Part shown: in pieces, positions 9,173-19,179 of the stretch
How the letters are laid out: each line of letters opens with the position of its first letter
Position numbering within the stretch: position 1 is the stretch's first letter
Assembly: GCF_002933465.1 (NCBI RefSeq)
Contig: NZ_PSZE01000022.1
Location: forward strand, 1 to 64,000
Direction: 5' to 3'
Length of the DNA: 64,000 bases
From: Nocardia nova
GTDB lineage: Bacteria > Actinomycetota > Actinomycetes > Mycobacteriales > Mycobacteriaceae
Notes under the pieces: model-generated
The model's input: only the letters and a program-made list of their open reading frames with translations
Told to the model about the DNA's origin: nothing
Database searches by the model: none
Translations under genes and position numbers: made by a program

Positions 9173-10413
9173 CCGGCCGCGGCCCCGACGCCGAACTGGC
9201 GGCCGCATACCGGCACTGCAGAGCCATCGCGGCGGAACACGGCCGCACCTATTTCCTGGCCACCCGACTACTGTCCCCGCCCCAACGGGCCGCGGTACAC
9301 GCGCTCTACGCGTTCGCACGTACCGTCGACGACATCGTCGATCATGCCGAAAGCACATGCGAGGCGGCCGGTTTCGGTGGGCTCGGTCACCGGAGCTCGA
9401 GCGCGGCGCGGGATCTCGCCTCCACCGACTCCGATCGCACGACCGGCCAGGCCGCGTTCGATTCCGGAACTGCCGATCTCACTGCGACATTGCGCCTGGA
9501 CCGAATCGACACGCAACTTCACACAGCACTGAAGGATGCGGGGCTGCTCGCAGAGATCAGGCGGGACGAGCCCGTCCGCGGGTTCGGCGCCACCCGCGCG
9601 GGCGGGCGCATCGGTGCGGCCGACTGCCGGACCGCTGCCGGAACAACGGAGGCCGAGCTCCCGCGCGCCGCAAGCGTGGCGATCGACGGCCCGGTACTCA
9701 CCGCCCTCGTCCACACCATTGCCCGGTATCGCATTGCGCCCGAACACTTCCGGGTGTTCCTCGATGCCATGCGGATGGATGTGCCAGGAAGTCCGCTGTT
9801 CCGGAATCGGTATGCGAATATGGGCGAATTGCGGGAGTACATGCGCGGTTCGGCGGCGGCGATCGGGCTGCAACTGCTCCCGGTTCTCGGCACGGTGGTA
9901 CCGGTGGCCGAGGCCGAACCGGCGGCCGCCGCGCTGGGTGAGGCATTCCAGCTCACCAACTTTCTGCGGGATATCGCCGAAGATCTCGATCGCGGGCGCA
10001 TCTACCTGCCGGGTGACGAACTCGCCGCCTTCGGCGTCGACGCCGGTCTGCTCGCCCACTGCCGGCGTACCGGCGGGACCGATCCCCGGGTACGCCGCGC
10101 CCTGGCACATCTGATCGCGATCAACCGCGCGGTCTATCGGACCGCCGCGCCGGGCATCGATCTGCTCCGTCCGCGCGTACGCCCCGCCATTCGCACCGCG
10201 GCCGTGTTGTACGGCGAAATCCTCGACGAGATCGAGCGCCACGACTACGCCGTATTCGACCGCCGCGCAACGGTTCCCACCTCGCGGCGGCTCCGGGTCG
10301 CGGTCACCGAATTCGGTTCCGGGCTGCGCCGGCCGAGAAGTCCGGCCCCGCCTCTCCACACCCCGTTCCACCGGACATTCCGCACAGCACAACCGAACGC
10401 GCCACACATCTGA
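9169..10413 (+). CDS. crtB: Phytoene synthase CrtB, enlarged
   Basis: This squalene/phytoene synthase joins two GGPP into phytoene. The first Asp motif D-D-I-V-D is at residues 54-58, the second, R-D-I-A-E-D-L-D-R-G, at about 267-276, and Y-F-L-A-T-R-L near residue 30 is typical of the N-terminus. At 414 residues it is longer than the usual 290-340. The excess is mainly a segment from about residue 60 to 170, rich in Ser, Thr, Arg and Gly, between the first Asp motif and the helix beginning P-V-L-T-A-L, plus a basic Pro-rich tail. The catalytic motifs are intact, so I expect an active enzyme. The start overlaps the mptA stop. Confidence 0.9.
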   Translation: MTGRGPDAELAAAYRHCRAIAAEHGRTYFLATRLLSPPQRAAVHALYAFARTVDDIVDHAESTCEAAGFGGLGHRSSSAARDLASTDSDRTTGQAAFDSGTADLTATLRLDRIDTQLHTALKDAGLLAEIRRDEPVRGFGATRAGGRIGAADCRTAAGTTEAELPRAASVAIDGPVLTALVHTIARYRIAPEHFRVFLDAMRMDVPGSPLFRNRYANMGELREYMRGSAAAIGLQLLPVLGTVVPVAEAEPAAAALGEAFQLTNFLRDIAEDLDRGRIYLPGDELAAFGVDAGLLAHCRRTGGTDPRVRRALAHLIAINRAVYRTAAPGIDLLRPRVRPAIRTAAVLYGEILDEIERHDYAVFDRRATVPTSRRLRVAVTEFGSGLRRPRSPAPPLHTPFHRTFRTAQPNAPHI

Positions 10414-10756
10414 CGCCGAACGGGCCGCGCCCCACGAGAACTCCGGCACCCGCGAACGGCCGAGTCGCCTCGCACGAGCAGGCGCGCTGCGCGACGACCC
10501 GGCATTGCGCTTCGCGCACAGCACAGCCACCGAGCAGTACTCGACAAGTGCGGCCTCCAGCTCAGCGCCGAAAAAAACCGCGCCCCGACGGCCCCGGTCC
10601 GCTCGTGGCGGACGCCGGGACGGACGGGCCGAGCCTCGACGATCCGGCCAGGGTGGTTCAGCTCGTACCACTCGAACCTGGCGGGCATGACCGCCACAAC
10701 CGACTACCTCGCGGCGTCGAGCGGCCGCGCTCCCGAGCCGAGGCCGAACGCTCGCC
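10414..10756. other. Convergent intergenic region, nothing recognised
   Basis: About 340 bp between the ends of crtB and the Rv2175c-like gene. Several short open frames exist on both strands, but none has a ribosome binding site or recognisable protein features. There is a run of seven A at about 10571. No strong hairpin terminator was found. Confidence 0.4.
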
Positions 10757-11125
10757 TCAGAACGGTTCGGCCGCGGCCCGGCGGACGACCTCGCGGGCGA
10801 GCGGCCCGTGGATGGCGTCGATCGGACGGCCGGGCAGGGTGTCGTCCTCGGCGTAGATCCATTCGAGGATTTCCTCGTTCGTATATTTCGCATCACGCAT
10901 CACCGTGATGAGGCCGGTCAGGGGCTTGACGACCGCGCCCGAGGAATCGAAGAAATCTTTCGGGATACCGGCGATACCACCGCGGCGGATCGCGATCAAT
11001 TGATGATCGCGCAGCATCTGATGCACTCTGGTCACCGCGATGCCGAGTTGTTCGGCCACATCCGGCAACGGGAGCAAGGTCACCGATTCGGGAACGACAT
11101 CGTCGCTGCAAGGAAATGCACTCAC
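10757..11125 (-). CDS. Rv2175c-like winged-helix DNA-binding protein
   Basis: This small protein of about 122 residues has an N-terminal helix-turn-helix region (L-P-D-V-A-E-Q-L-G-I-A-V-T-R-V) and a C-terminal helical domain ending in A-R-E-V-V-R-R-A. The M. tuberculosis homologue Rv2175c is a DNA-binding protein phosphorylated by PknL, and the same divergent pair with pknL is kept here. GTG 11125 is chosen; an upstream in-frame extension exists but is not conserved in character. Regulation by the neighbouring kinase is inferred from the M. tuberculosis pair. Target genes are unknown. Confidence 0.82.
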   Translation of the reverse strand: MSAFPCSDDVVPESVTLLPLPDVAEQLGIAVTRVHQMLRDHQLIAIRRGGIAGIPKDFFDSSGAVVKPLTGLITVMRDAKYTNEEILEWIYAEDDTLPGRPIDAIHGPLAREVVRRAAAEPF

Positions 11126-11282
11126 CTGCACAACGGTAGTCCGTCGGCATCCGGATACAGCGTACGCCCGGTTTCGGCGGGGACGTAAGCACGTCATCAG
11201 CGACCGTGACGGCGCACGCCTATACGATCGGTGGTGCCGTCACGGGGGCGGCAACCGCTAGGTGAAATTCGGAGGACAGCAG

Positions 11283-13244
11283 TTGATCGGCCAGATGCTG
11301 GACGGGCGCTACCGCATCGACGCGCCGATCGCGCGTGGTGGGATGTCGATGGTGTTCCGGGGAGTCGACTCCCGGCTGGACCGGCCCGTGGCGATCAAGG
11401 TGATGGATCCGAAGTTCGCCGGCGACCCGCAGTTTTTGACCCGCTTCGAATTCGAAGCCCGCTCGGTGGCCAAGCTGAAGCACCCCTCGCTCGTGGCGGT
11501 CTACGACCAGGGCATCGACGGGGAGTATCCGTTCCTCATCATGGAGCTCGTCGAGGGTGGCACCCTGCGCGAACTGCTGCGCGAACGCGGCCCGATGCCC
11601 CCGCACGCGGTGCGCGCGGTCGCCGAACCGGTACTGCGCGCGATCGGTGTCGCGCACGCCGCGGGACTGGTGCACCGCGACGTCAAACCGGAGAACGTGC
11701 TGATCTCCGACGCCGGTGAGGTCAAGATCGCCGACTTCGGCCTGGTGCGGGCGGTGGCCGGCTCGAATATGACCTCGGCCAGCGTCATCCTCGGCACCGC
11801 GGCGTATCTGTCGCCGGAACAGGTCACCGCCGGGAACGCCGACGCCCGCAGCGACGTGTACTCCTTCGGCATCCTGATCTTCGAAATGCTCACCGGCCGT
11901 GCGCCGTTCACCGGCGACACCTCGCTGTCGATCGCGTATCAGCGGGTCGAGAAGGACGTGCCGAGCCCGAGCCGGTTCATCGAGGGCGTGCCGCCGGAGT
12001 TCGACGATCTGGTCGCGCACGCCACCGCCCGCGAACCCGCGCACCGCTTCGCCGATGCCACCGAAATGGCCGCCGAACTGCATCGCATCGCCACCGTGCT
12101 GCATCTGCCCGACTACCGGGTACCGGCCCCCCGGGAATCGGCCGAACACGTGTCCGCCCGATACCGCGTCGTGCAGACCCCGGCCGCGGCCGCCGGACCG
12201 GCCCACACCCCGCAGCCGGTCACCGAGGCGACGACCAGGCTCGCGTCCGAACCGTCGCGCACCCGGGTCATGACCGCGGCCCATCCGATGCCCGAGCCCG
12301 AACCGGAGCGTCCGCACCAGCCGCCGGCGCCGCCGCATCGGCCGGAATTCGTACCCGATCGCGGCAGGTCCCGGCGCCGGGTGTTGATCTGGGCGGCCGT
12401 GGTGGTGGTGCTCGCGCTGCTGCTGGGCATCGGCGGCTGGTGGCTGGGGGTCGGCCGCTATTCGTCGGTGCCGGCGATCGCGGGGATGACCACAGAACAG
12501 GCGACCGCGAAGCTGAAGGACGCCGGATTCGGGACGACGGTGCGCGACAAGGCGTCCGACATCATTCCGGTGGGCGGCGTGGTAGGCACCGATCCCTCCG
12601 CCGGGGCGAAGGTGCTGAAGGGGTCGACGGTCGCCGTCCTGGTGTCCAGCGGACAGCCGCACGTGCCGCAGTTTCAGCCGGGCCAGGACATGACGACGGT
12701 GAACCAGCTCATCCGCGATGCCGGGCTCACCCCCGTCGACGGCGGCGAGAAACCCAGCACCGCCCCGAAAGGCTCGGTGGCGCAATTGGATCCGGCACCC
12801 GGCACGGTCCTGCCGACCGGCGCGCAGGTGAAGGTCTACCGCAGTAAGGGTTCGCAGCCGGTGAAGCTGCCCGACGTGCGCGGAAAGACCGTCGAGGAGG
12901 CGAAGGCGGCGCTGCAGAACGCCGGGCTCGCCGTAGGCGACACTCGCACCGACTTCGACGCGAGGATCAAGTCGGGTCAGGTCGCGGCCACCGATCCGGC
13001 CGCCGGCACCCAGGTGCTCTCCGGCGCCACGGTGACGCTGATCGTCTCCGACGCCATCCAGCTTCCCGATGTCACCGGCAAGAACGCCGCCGTGGCCCGC
13101 TCCGAACTCGAGGGGATGGGCCTCAAGGTCGTGCTGAACCAGGTGTTCAGCGGCGACCGCGGCACGGTCCGCGTGCAGTCACCGTTCGGCGGTTCGAATG
13201 TGGCGCCCGGATCCACGGTCACCCTCACCGTCCTGCCGTTCTGA
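11283..13244 (+). CDS. pknL: Serine/threonine protein kinase PknL with PASTA ectodomain
   Basis: This is a membrane Ser/Thr kinase of 653 residues. The cytoplasmic kinase domain covers about residues 1-275: Gly-rich loop A-R-G-G-M-S-M-V-F, catalytic Lys 39, H-R-D-V-K-P-E-N at 131-138, and DFG at 151. A Pro-rich juxtamembrane linker follows, then one membrane helix near 366-391 and four PASTA repeats to the end. PASTA domains sense peptidoglycan fragments. The M. tuberculosis PknL I remember is about 400 residues and lacks the ectodomain; corynebacterial PknL has one. TTG 11283 is preferred because GGAGGA sits seven bases upstream; GTG 11262 would place that site inside the gene. Confidence 0.92.
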   Translation: MIGQMLDGRYRIDAPIARGGMSMVFRGVDSRLDRPVAIKVMDPKFAGDPQFLTRFEFEARSVAKLKHPSLVAVYDQGIDGEYPFLIMELVEGGTLRELLRERGPMPPHAVRAVAEPVLRAIGVAHAAGLVHRDVKPENVLISDAGEVKIADFGLVRAVAGSNMTSASVILGTAAYLSPEQVTAGNADARSDVYSFGILIFEMLTGRAPFTGDTSLSIAYQRVEKDVPSPSRFIEGVPPEFDDLVAHATAREPAHRFADATEMAAELHRIATVLHLPDYRVPAPRESAEHVSARYRVVQTPAAAAGPAHTPQPVTEATTRLASEPSRTRVMTAAHPMPEPEPERPHQPPAPPHRPEFVPDRGRSRRRVLIWAAVVVVLALLLGIGGWWLGVGRYSSVPAIAGMTTEQATAKLKDAGFGTTVRDKASDIIPVGGVVGTDPSAGAKVLKGSTVAVLVSSGQPHVPQFQPGQDMTTVNQLIRDAGLTPVDGGEKPSTAPKGSVAQLDPAPGTVLPTGAQVKVYRSKGSQPVKLPDVRGKTVEEAKAALQNAGLAVGDTRTDFDARIKSGQVAATDPAAGTQVLSGATVTLIVSDAIQLPDVTGKNAAVARSELEGMGLKVVLNQVFSGDRGTVRVQSPFGGSNVAPGSTVTLTVLPF

Positions 13245-13251
13245 TCCGAGC

Positions 13252-13566
13252 TCAGCCGAGCACGCCACCCACATCGGCGCCGCCGAGCAGTTCGGCCTCG
13301 CTGATGCCCAGCCGCCGACTGGCCAGGTCGAGCGCCTGCTGCAGCACCGCGCTGGCACTGGCGCCCACTACCTGGGAATGTTCGAGCCGGCCGTTGCCGC
13401 GCACTACCCGCACTCGGCAGCGCCACGCGATTCCGGCGCGGTCGACCTCCGGGCGTTCGATCACGATCGTCACCGGGACACCGTCGATCTCGAGCACGTG
13501 TTCGGCGAGGGCGGCGATCGGCCTGCTCGCGGTTTGCAATCCCCTGGCTACCGATGCGCTCTGCAT
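13252..13566 (-). CDS. Conserved-looking hypothetical protein
   Basis: This 104-residue cytoplasmic protein has no signal or membrane segment. It has a predicted beta-rich middle (V-P-V-T-I-V-I-E-R) and an Ala/Leu-rich helix followed by R-R-L-G-I-S near the C-terminus. ATG 13566 follows GAGAGGA at good spacing, which supports a real gene. It converges on pknL with 7 bp between stops. I do not recognise the family. Confidence 0.6.
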   Translation of the reverse strand: MQSASVARGLQTASRPIAALAEHVLEIDGVPVTIVIERPEVDRAGIAWRCRVRVVRGNGRLEHSQVVGASASAVLQQALDLASRRLGISEAELLGGADVGGVLG

Positions 13567-13713
13567 AGCGATCCTCTCAGCACATTTCCCGCACAGCCCG
13601 TTGCCGCTGCAGTGTCACGCCTGGAAACCTAGTGCAGGTTCGGACGTTCAGCAACTGAACAGCTAACTTTTGCGGATCATGTCACGATCGCGTGATTTCC
13701 CGGGCGAGCGGTT

Positions 13714-14106
13714 TCAGCCGACCGCCAGCAAAGGGTCACCGGTCTCCGGATCGTTGACCGCCACCACCGCCGTGGTGGTGAACACCTCCACGGGCACCCC
13801 GCCGATACTCGGGCTGATGTTGGTGGTGATCTGCGCGGCGGCAGCGGCAGGCGCGTAGCCGTGGGAAACGTCGAACTCCCAGGAGATCTCGTAGCCCCAG
13901 CAGATGTTGAAGATCAGCAGGCGACTGCCGTCGCGCAGCACGACCTCCGACGGAATCCCGTCGCGGTCGCGGTCGCGCAGCAAGCGCAGGATGATGCGAT
14001 CGGCGTTGCCGATCCGCAGCGCGCTCTGCGCGCTGGCCGGACCTTCCCCGCGCGGGCGGCCGTCACCGCGCGAGGGGCCCTCGTCATTGCGAAATACGAC
14101 GTCCAC
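13714..14106 (-). CDS. Hypothetical protein downstream of aroG
   Basis: The protein has about 130 residues starting at GTG 14106, 13 bp after the aroG stop and in the same direction, so it is probably co-transcribed. The upstream extension of this frame overlaps aroG and is a shadow. The chain has a charged N-terminus, a stretch R-I-I-L-R-L-L-R-D-R-D-R-D, and a Trp-rich centre (C-W-G-Y-E-I-S-W-E-F) before a Thr/Val-rich end. There is no signal peptide. Family not recognised; a faint likeness to polymorphic-toxin immunity proteins is too weak to use. No good ribosome binding site is visible, consistent with coupling to aroG. Confidence 0.5.
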   Translation of the reverse strand: MDVVFRNDEGPSRGDGRPRGEGPASAQSALRIGNADRIILRLLRDRDRDGIPSEVVLRDGSRLLIFNICWGYEISWEFDVSHGYAPAAAAAQITTNISPSIGGVPVEVFTTTAVVAVNDPETGDPLLAVG

Positions 14107-14119
14107 TACGGCCGATCCG

Positions 14120-16191
<2,072 letters not shown>

Positions 16192-16288
16192 TCGACGACT
16201 TCGGCGCGCGGCGCTGCGGGGCGAGGCCCTCGGCGACCGCGACGGCCGCTCGCGCGGCAGGTTCGTGCCGAGACCGTAAGGGCGGAAG

Positions 16289-17014
16289 TCAGCTCGCCAG
16301 GGACTCCGGGATCCGCTCGGCCTCGGGGCGGCTGCCGGAGGGTACGCCCTTCTTCAGGCTGGCGGCGTAGACGTCGACGTACTCCTGACCCGACATCCGC
16401 ATCAACTCGTACATGATCTCGTCGGTGACGGCGCGCTCGACGAAGCGGTTACCGCCCATTCCCTCGTAACGGGAGAAGTCGATCGGCGCGCCGAACTTCA
16501 CGGTGACGCGGCGGCGGCGCCACCGGAACGGGCCGGGAGGACACACCTCGTCGGTCCCGATCAGCGCCACCGGGATCACCGGCACACCGGTCTCCAGGGC
16601 AAGGCGTGCCACACCGGTCTTGCCCTTGTACAGGCGACCGTCGGGCGAGCGGGTACCTTCCGGGTACAGGCCCACCATGCGACCCTCGCTCAGCAGTCTA
16701 CGAGCGGTGTTGAGCGCATCCTCGGCGGCGCTGGCGCCGCTGCGGTCGATCGGATACTGGCCGGTGCCGGAGAAGAAGAACTTCTGCAGCCGGCCCTTGA
16801 GTCCGGGCGTGGTGAAGTATTCGGCCTTGGCCAGATAGGTGATGCGACGCGGGCTCAGCAGCGGAGTGAACAACCAGTCGGTGAACGACAGATGATTGCC
16901 GGCGAGGATGACTGCTCCGTCGGCGGGAATATTCTCCACGCCCTCGACCTTCGGCCGGTTGTAGATGTGCATGAAGGGCCCGACCAGCACGAATTTGAGC
17001 AGCCAGTAGAACAT
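16289..17014 (-). CDS. PlsC-type 1-acylglycerol-3-phosphate O-acyltransferase
   Basis: This 241-residue lysophospholipid acyltransferase matches Rv2182c. The acyltransferase motifs are in order: N-H-L-S-F-T-D (H-x4-D catalytic block), G-x-Y-P-I-D-R-S, and Y-P-E-G-T-R-S-P-D-G. The N-terminus is hydrophobic (W-L-L-K-F-V-L-V-G-P-F) and probably lies on the membrane. The start is ATG 17014 behind a GAAAGGA site; a longer in-frame form lacks support. It should add the second acyl chain to glycerolipid precursors of phospholipids and PIMs. It lies at the end of a minus-strand gene series, 324 bp from the ROK gene. Confidence 0.9.
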   Translation of the reverse strand: MFYWLLKFVLVGPFMHIYNRPKVEGVENIPADGAVILAGNHLSFTDWLFTPLLSPRRITYLAKAEYFTTPGLKGRLQKFFFSGTGQYPIDRSGASAAEDALNTARRLLSEGRMVGLYPEGTRSPDGRLYKGKTGVARLALETGVPVIPVALIGTDEVCPPGPFRWRRRRVTVKFGAPIDFSRYEGMGGNRFVERAVTDEIMYELMRMSGQEYVDVYAASLKKGVPSGSRPEAERIPESLAS

Positions 17015-17338
17015 TGCGTCCTTTCCCCTGTGATTGTCGAACGGGACCGGCCTCGTCGCAGGCACCTCCGTCGGCACCGACTCTACCGTCGCCGACCTGC
17101 TGCGACCAACCCCACACGAGGTATTTCACATGCCCGCAATCACATCGGTGAAATCGGGTACACCTGAGGTACTTCCGCCGCCCGAAAACCGACCGGGCGT
17201 CGAGCGAATCGGCGAGATGTATGACGCCGCGGACCGTTTGCTCCCCACCTCGTGCGACCCATCCGCCCGTTCGACGCCCCGGCGCGAGAAGCCGATTCCG
17301 TTTCCCGTCGCGCGCATCGGCGCCGAGGAGGACGACGA
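17015..17338. other. Intergenic region between ROK kinase and acyltransferase genes
   Basis: About 324 bp, expected to carry the acyltransferase promoter on the minus strand. A plus-strand frame from ATG 17130 to 17492 has a modest GAGG site and acceptable codon use, but it runs antisense into the ROK gene and shows no recognisable features, so it is not called. Confidence 0.35.
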
Positions 17339-18370
17339 CTATTCGCGGCCCGCGGCGGAGCGCGACCGGCTCACGGCCGCCGAATCGACACCTCGGCCGG
17401 CCGCGAGCGCCGTGCGCGCGAGTTCGGCCGCGCCGATCATCCCCGCCGCCTCACCCAGTTGCGTGGTGCGGATGCGGGCCAGCGGGCGATGACGGCCGCC
17501 GGTGATGGCGGCGGCGTAATGCTCGCGCGCGTCGTCGAGGAACAACGGTGCCGAGGAGCTGACGCCACCCGCGACGACGATCAGATCGGGATCGAAGATG
17601 TCGCTGACGAAGGCCAGTCCCAGCCCGAGCCAGCGGGCGAAGTCGGCCATCACGTGCAGCGCCACCGGATCACCGTCGTGCGCCGCGCCCGCGACCCGGC
17701 GCCCGGTCAGCGATCCCGGATCGCCGACCACCTCGCGCGCCAGGATCGTCGACGGCATCGGATCGGTCGCCAGCATTTCGATCGCGGTGTCGACCAGGGC
17801 CGTACCACTGCAATAGCGCTCCCAGCAGCCGCGTTTGCCGCACGGGCAGATCCGGCCGTGCGGCACCACCTGCAGATGTCCCAATTCCGGTGCGACACCG
17901 TAACTTCCACGATACAGCCGCCCCTCCACCAGCAGCGCCGCGCCGATGCCGGTGCCGATGGCGACCAGCACGCCGTTGTGCGCGCCCGCGGCCGCGCCGA
18001 ACCGGTATTCCGCCCACATCGCGGCATTGGCATCGTGTTCGAGGATCACCGGCAACCCGAGCCGGCGTCCGAGCCGACCGGCGACAGCGGTGTCCTCCCA
18101 CGGCAGATGCGGCGCGAAACGCACCGAGGAGCGGGATTCGTCGACGAATCCGGCGACCGCCAGCCCGACCGCGCCGATGTCGTGGCGCGCGCACAGTTCC
18201 TGCACCGTGCGGTCGAGACCGTCCTCGAGTGCTTGCGCCGAATGCGGGGTGGGCGCCTGGACGGTGTCGAGAACCTCCCCGTCCCCGTCGACGACCGACG
18301 CCCGGATATTCGTCCCGCCGACATCGATGCCGACAGTGAGCGGAGCCTCTCTTGCGACCCTGGTGGTCAT
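17339..18370 (-). CDS. ROK-family sugar kinase (probable glucokinase)
   Basis: This 343-residue ROK kinase has the ATP-binding loop G-I-D-V-G-G-T-N-I near the N-terminus, the catalytic E-H-D-A-N-A-A block, G-T-G-I-G-A-A, and the Zn-binding C-P-C-G-K-R-G-C-W-E signature. This pattern fits glucokinases of actinobacteria. The last 20 residues are Ser/Arg-rich and outside the domain. ATG 18370 overlaps the stop of the upstream gene as ATGA. The gene is not part of this cluster in M. tuberculosis as I remember it, so it appears to be an insertion into the Rv2182c-Rv2186c series. Sugar specificity is inferred. Confidence 0.88.
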   Translation of the reverse strand: MTTRVAREAPLTVGIDVGGTNIRASVVDGDGEVLDTVQAPTPHSAQALEDGLDRTVQELCARHDIGAVGLAVAGFVDESRSSVRFAPHLPWEDTAVAGRLGRRLGLPVILEHDANAAMWAEYRFGAAAGAHNGVLVAIGTGIGAALLVEGRLYRGSYGVAPELGHLQVVPHGRICPCGKRGCWERYCSGTALVDTAIEMLATDPMPSTILAREVVGDPGSLTGRRVAGAAHDGDPVALHVMADFARWLGLGLAFVSDIFDPDLIVVAGGVSSSAPLFLDDAREHYAAAITGGRHRPLARIRTTQLGEAAGMIGAAELARTALAAGRGVDSAAVSRSRSAAGRE

Positions 18371-19179
18371 TTCTTGATCCGCACCGGGATGGGAACGTAT
18401 CCGGGTCGCTCGACCGAATCCCGCCCCCGCCCAGCACGTTTGGCTGCGCGCCGATCACTCCGCCGCGCCTCGCCCGCCTGCTCGTCGCGTGCCTGTGCGG
18501 GCCCCCGCACACTCCCAGCCTCCGCTGTGCCGCCCTTCGCCGCGCGCGCTTTCCGCGCCGTCGATCCCCTCGCGGGCCGCCCTTCTCGCCCGCGCCCGGC
18601 CCGGTCACCGCGCCGACCCGAAGCTCCGGCGCCGCCATGCTCGTCGTCTCCACCGTGCCCACTGCCGCGCACCGCCGCCCCGGCACCGTGGGCATCCTCC
18701 GCCCCGCCGCCTTCGGCTGCTCGGGCGCCGTGACGATCAGGGTCGTCACTTCGGGCGCCTGCGCGCGGATCCCGGTGCTGAGCACTGGCCCCGCCCGCGA
18801 TCCAGCCGTCATGCTCGGTGCGGACCGAACTCGGATCGGCACCGACTTCCGTTGCCGCGGAATCGAATTCATCCGACGCGTCGTCGGCATCCGGAATGTC
18901 GTCCGGGAGCAGCGGTTCGACGGGCACTCCGGCCAGCGCTTCACGCAGCACGGTCACGATCGCGGTGCCGTGGTCGGCGACCGCGGCGACGACCTCGTGG
19001 TGTTCGCCGCGAACCAGCGCCGCGGCCGCGCAGACGGGACACCAGCTGCAGCTGTCCCATTCGCGGCCGTCGGCGGCCGCACGACGCAGGGCGGGTTCGA
19101 TTCGTTCGAGCAGGGTTTCGGCGAGGGCGCGCAGTTCCTGGGCGAATTCGCCGAAACTGTCCGCGTGGGCGTGGGTCAT
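18367..19179 (-). CDS. Rv2183c-like protein with basic low-complexity tail
   Basis: This 270-residue protein has two parts. The first 90 residues form a helical domain containing C-S-W-C-P-V-C, a probable metal-binding cluster, then a helix R-G-E-H-H-E-V-V-A-A-V. This part resembles the small Rv2183c family next to the ArsA-like ATPase. The remaining 170 residues are disordered: first acidic, then very rich in Gly, Arg, Ala and Lys, ending I-P-V-R-I-K-K. Such tails often bind nucleic acid or polyphosphate, but that is inference. Both ends overlap neighbours by ATGA (ArsA upstream, ROK downstream), so the three are one translation unit. Confidence 0.72.
   Translation of the reverse strand: MTHAHADSFGEFAQELRALAETLLERIEPALRRAAADGREWDSCSWCPVCAAAALVRGEHHEVVAAVADHGTAIVTVLREALAGVPVEPLLPDDIPDADDASDEFDSAATEVGADPSSVRTEHDGWIAGGASAQHRDPRAGARSDDPDRHGARAAEGGGAEDAHGAGAAVRGSGHGGDDEHGGAGASGRRGDRAGRGREGRPARGSTARKARAAKGGTAEAGSVRGPAQARDEQAGEARRSDRRAAKRAGRGRDSVERPGYVPIPVRIKK

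Noticed and set aside
17130-17492. A 120-codon plus-strand frame with a modest ribosome site
   Set aside because: It overlaps the 3' end of the ROK gene antisense and shows no recognisable features; kept only as a remote possibility.
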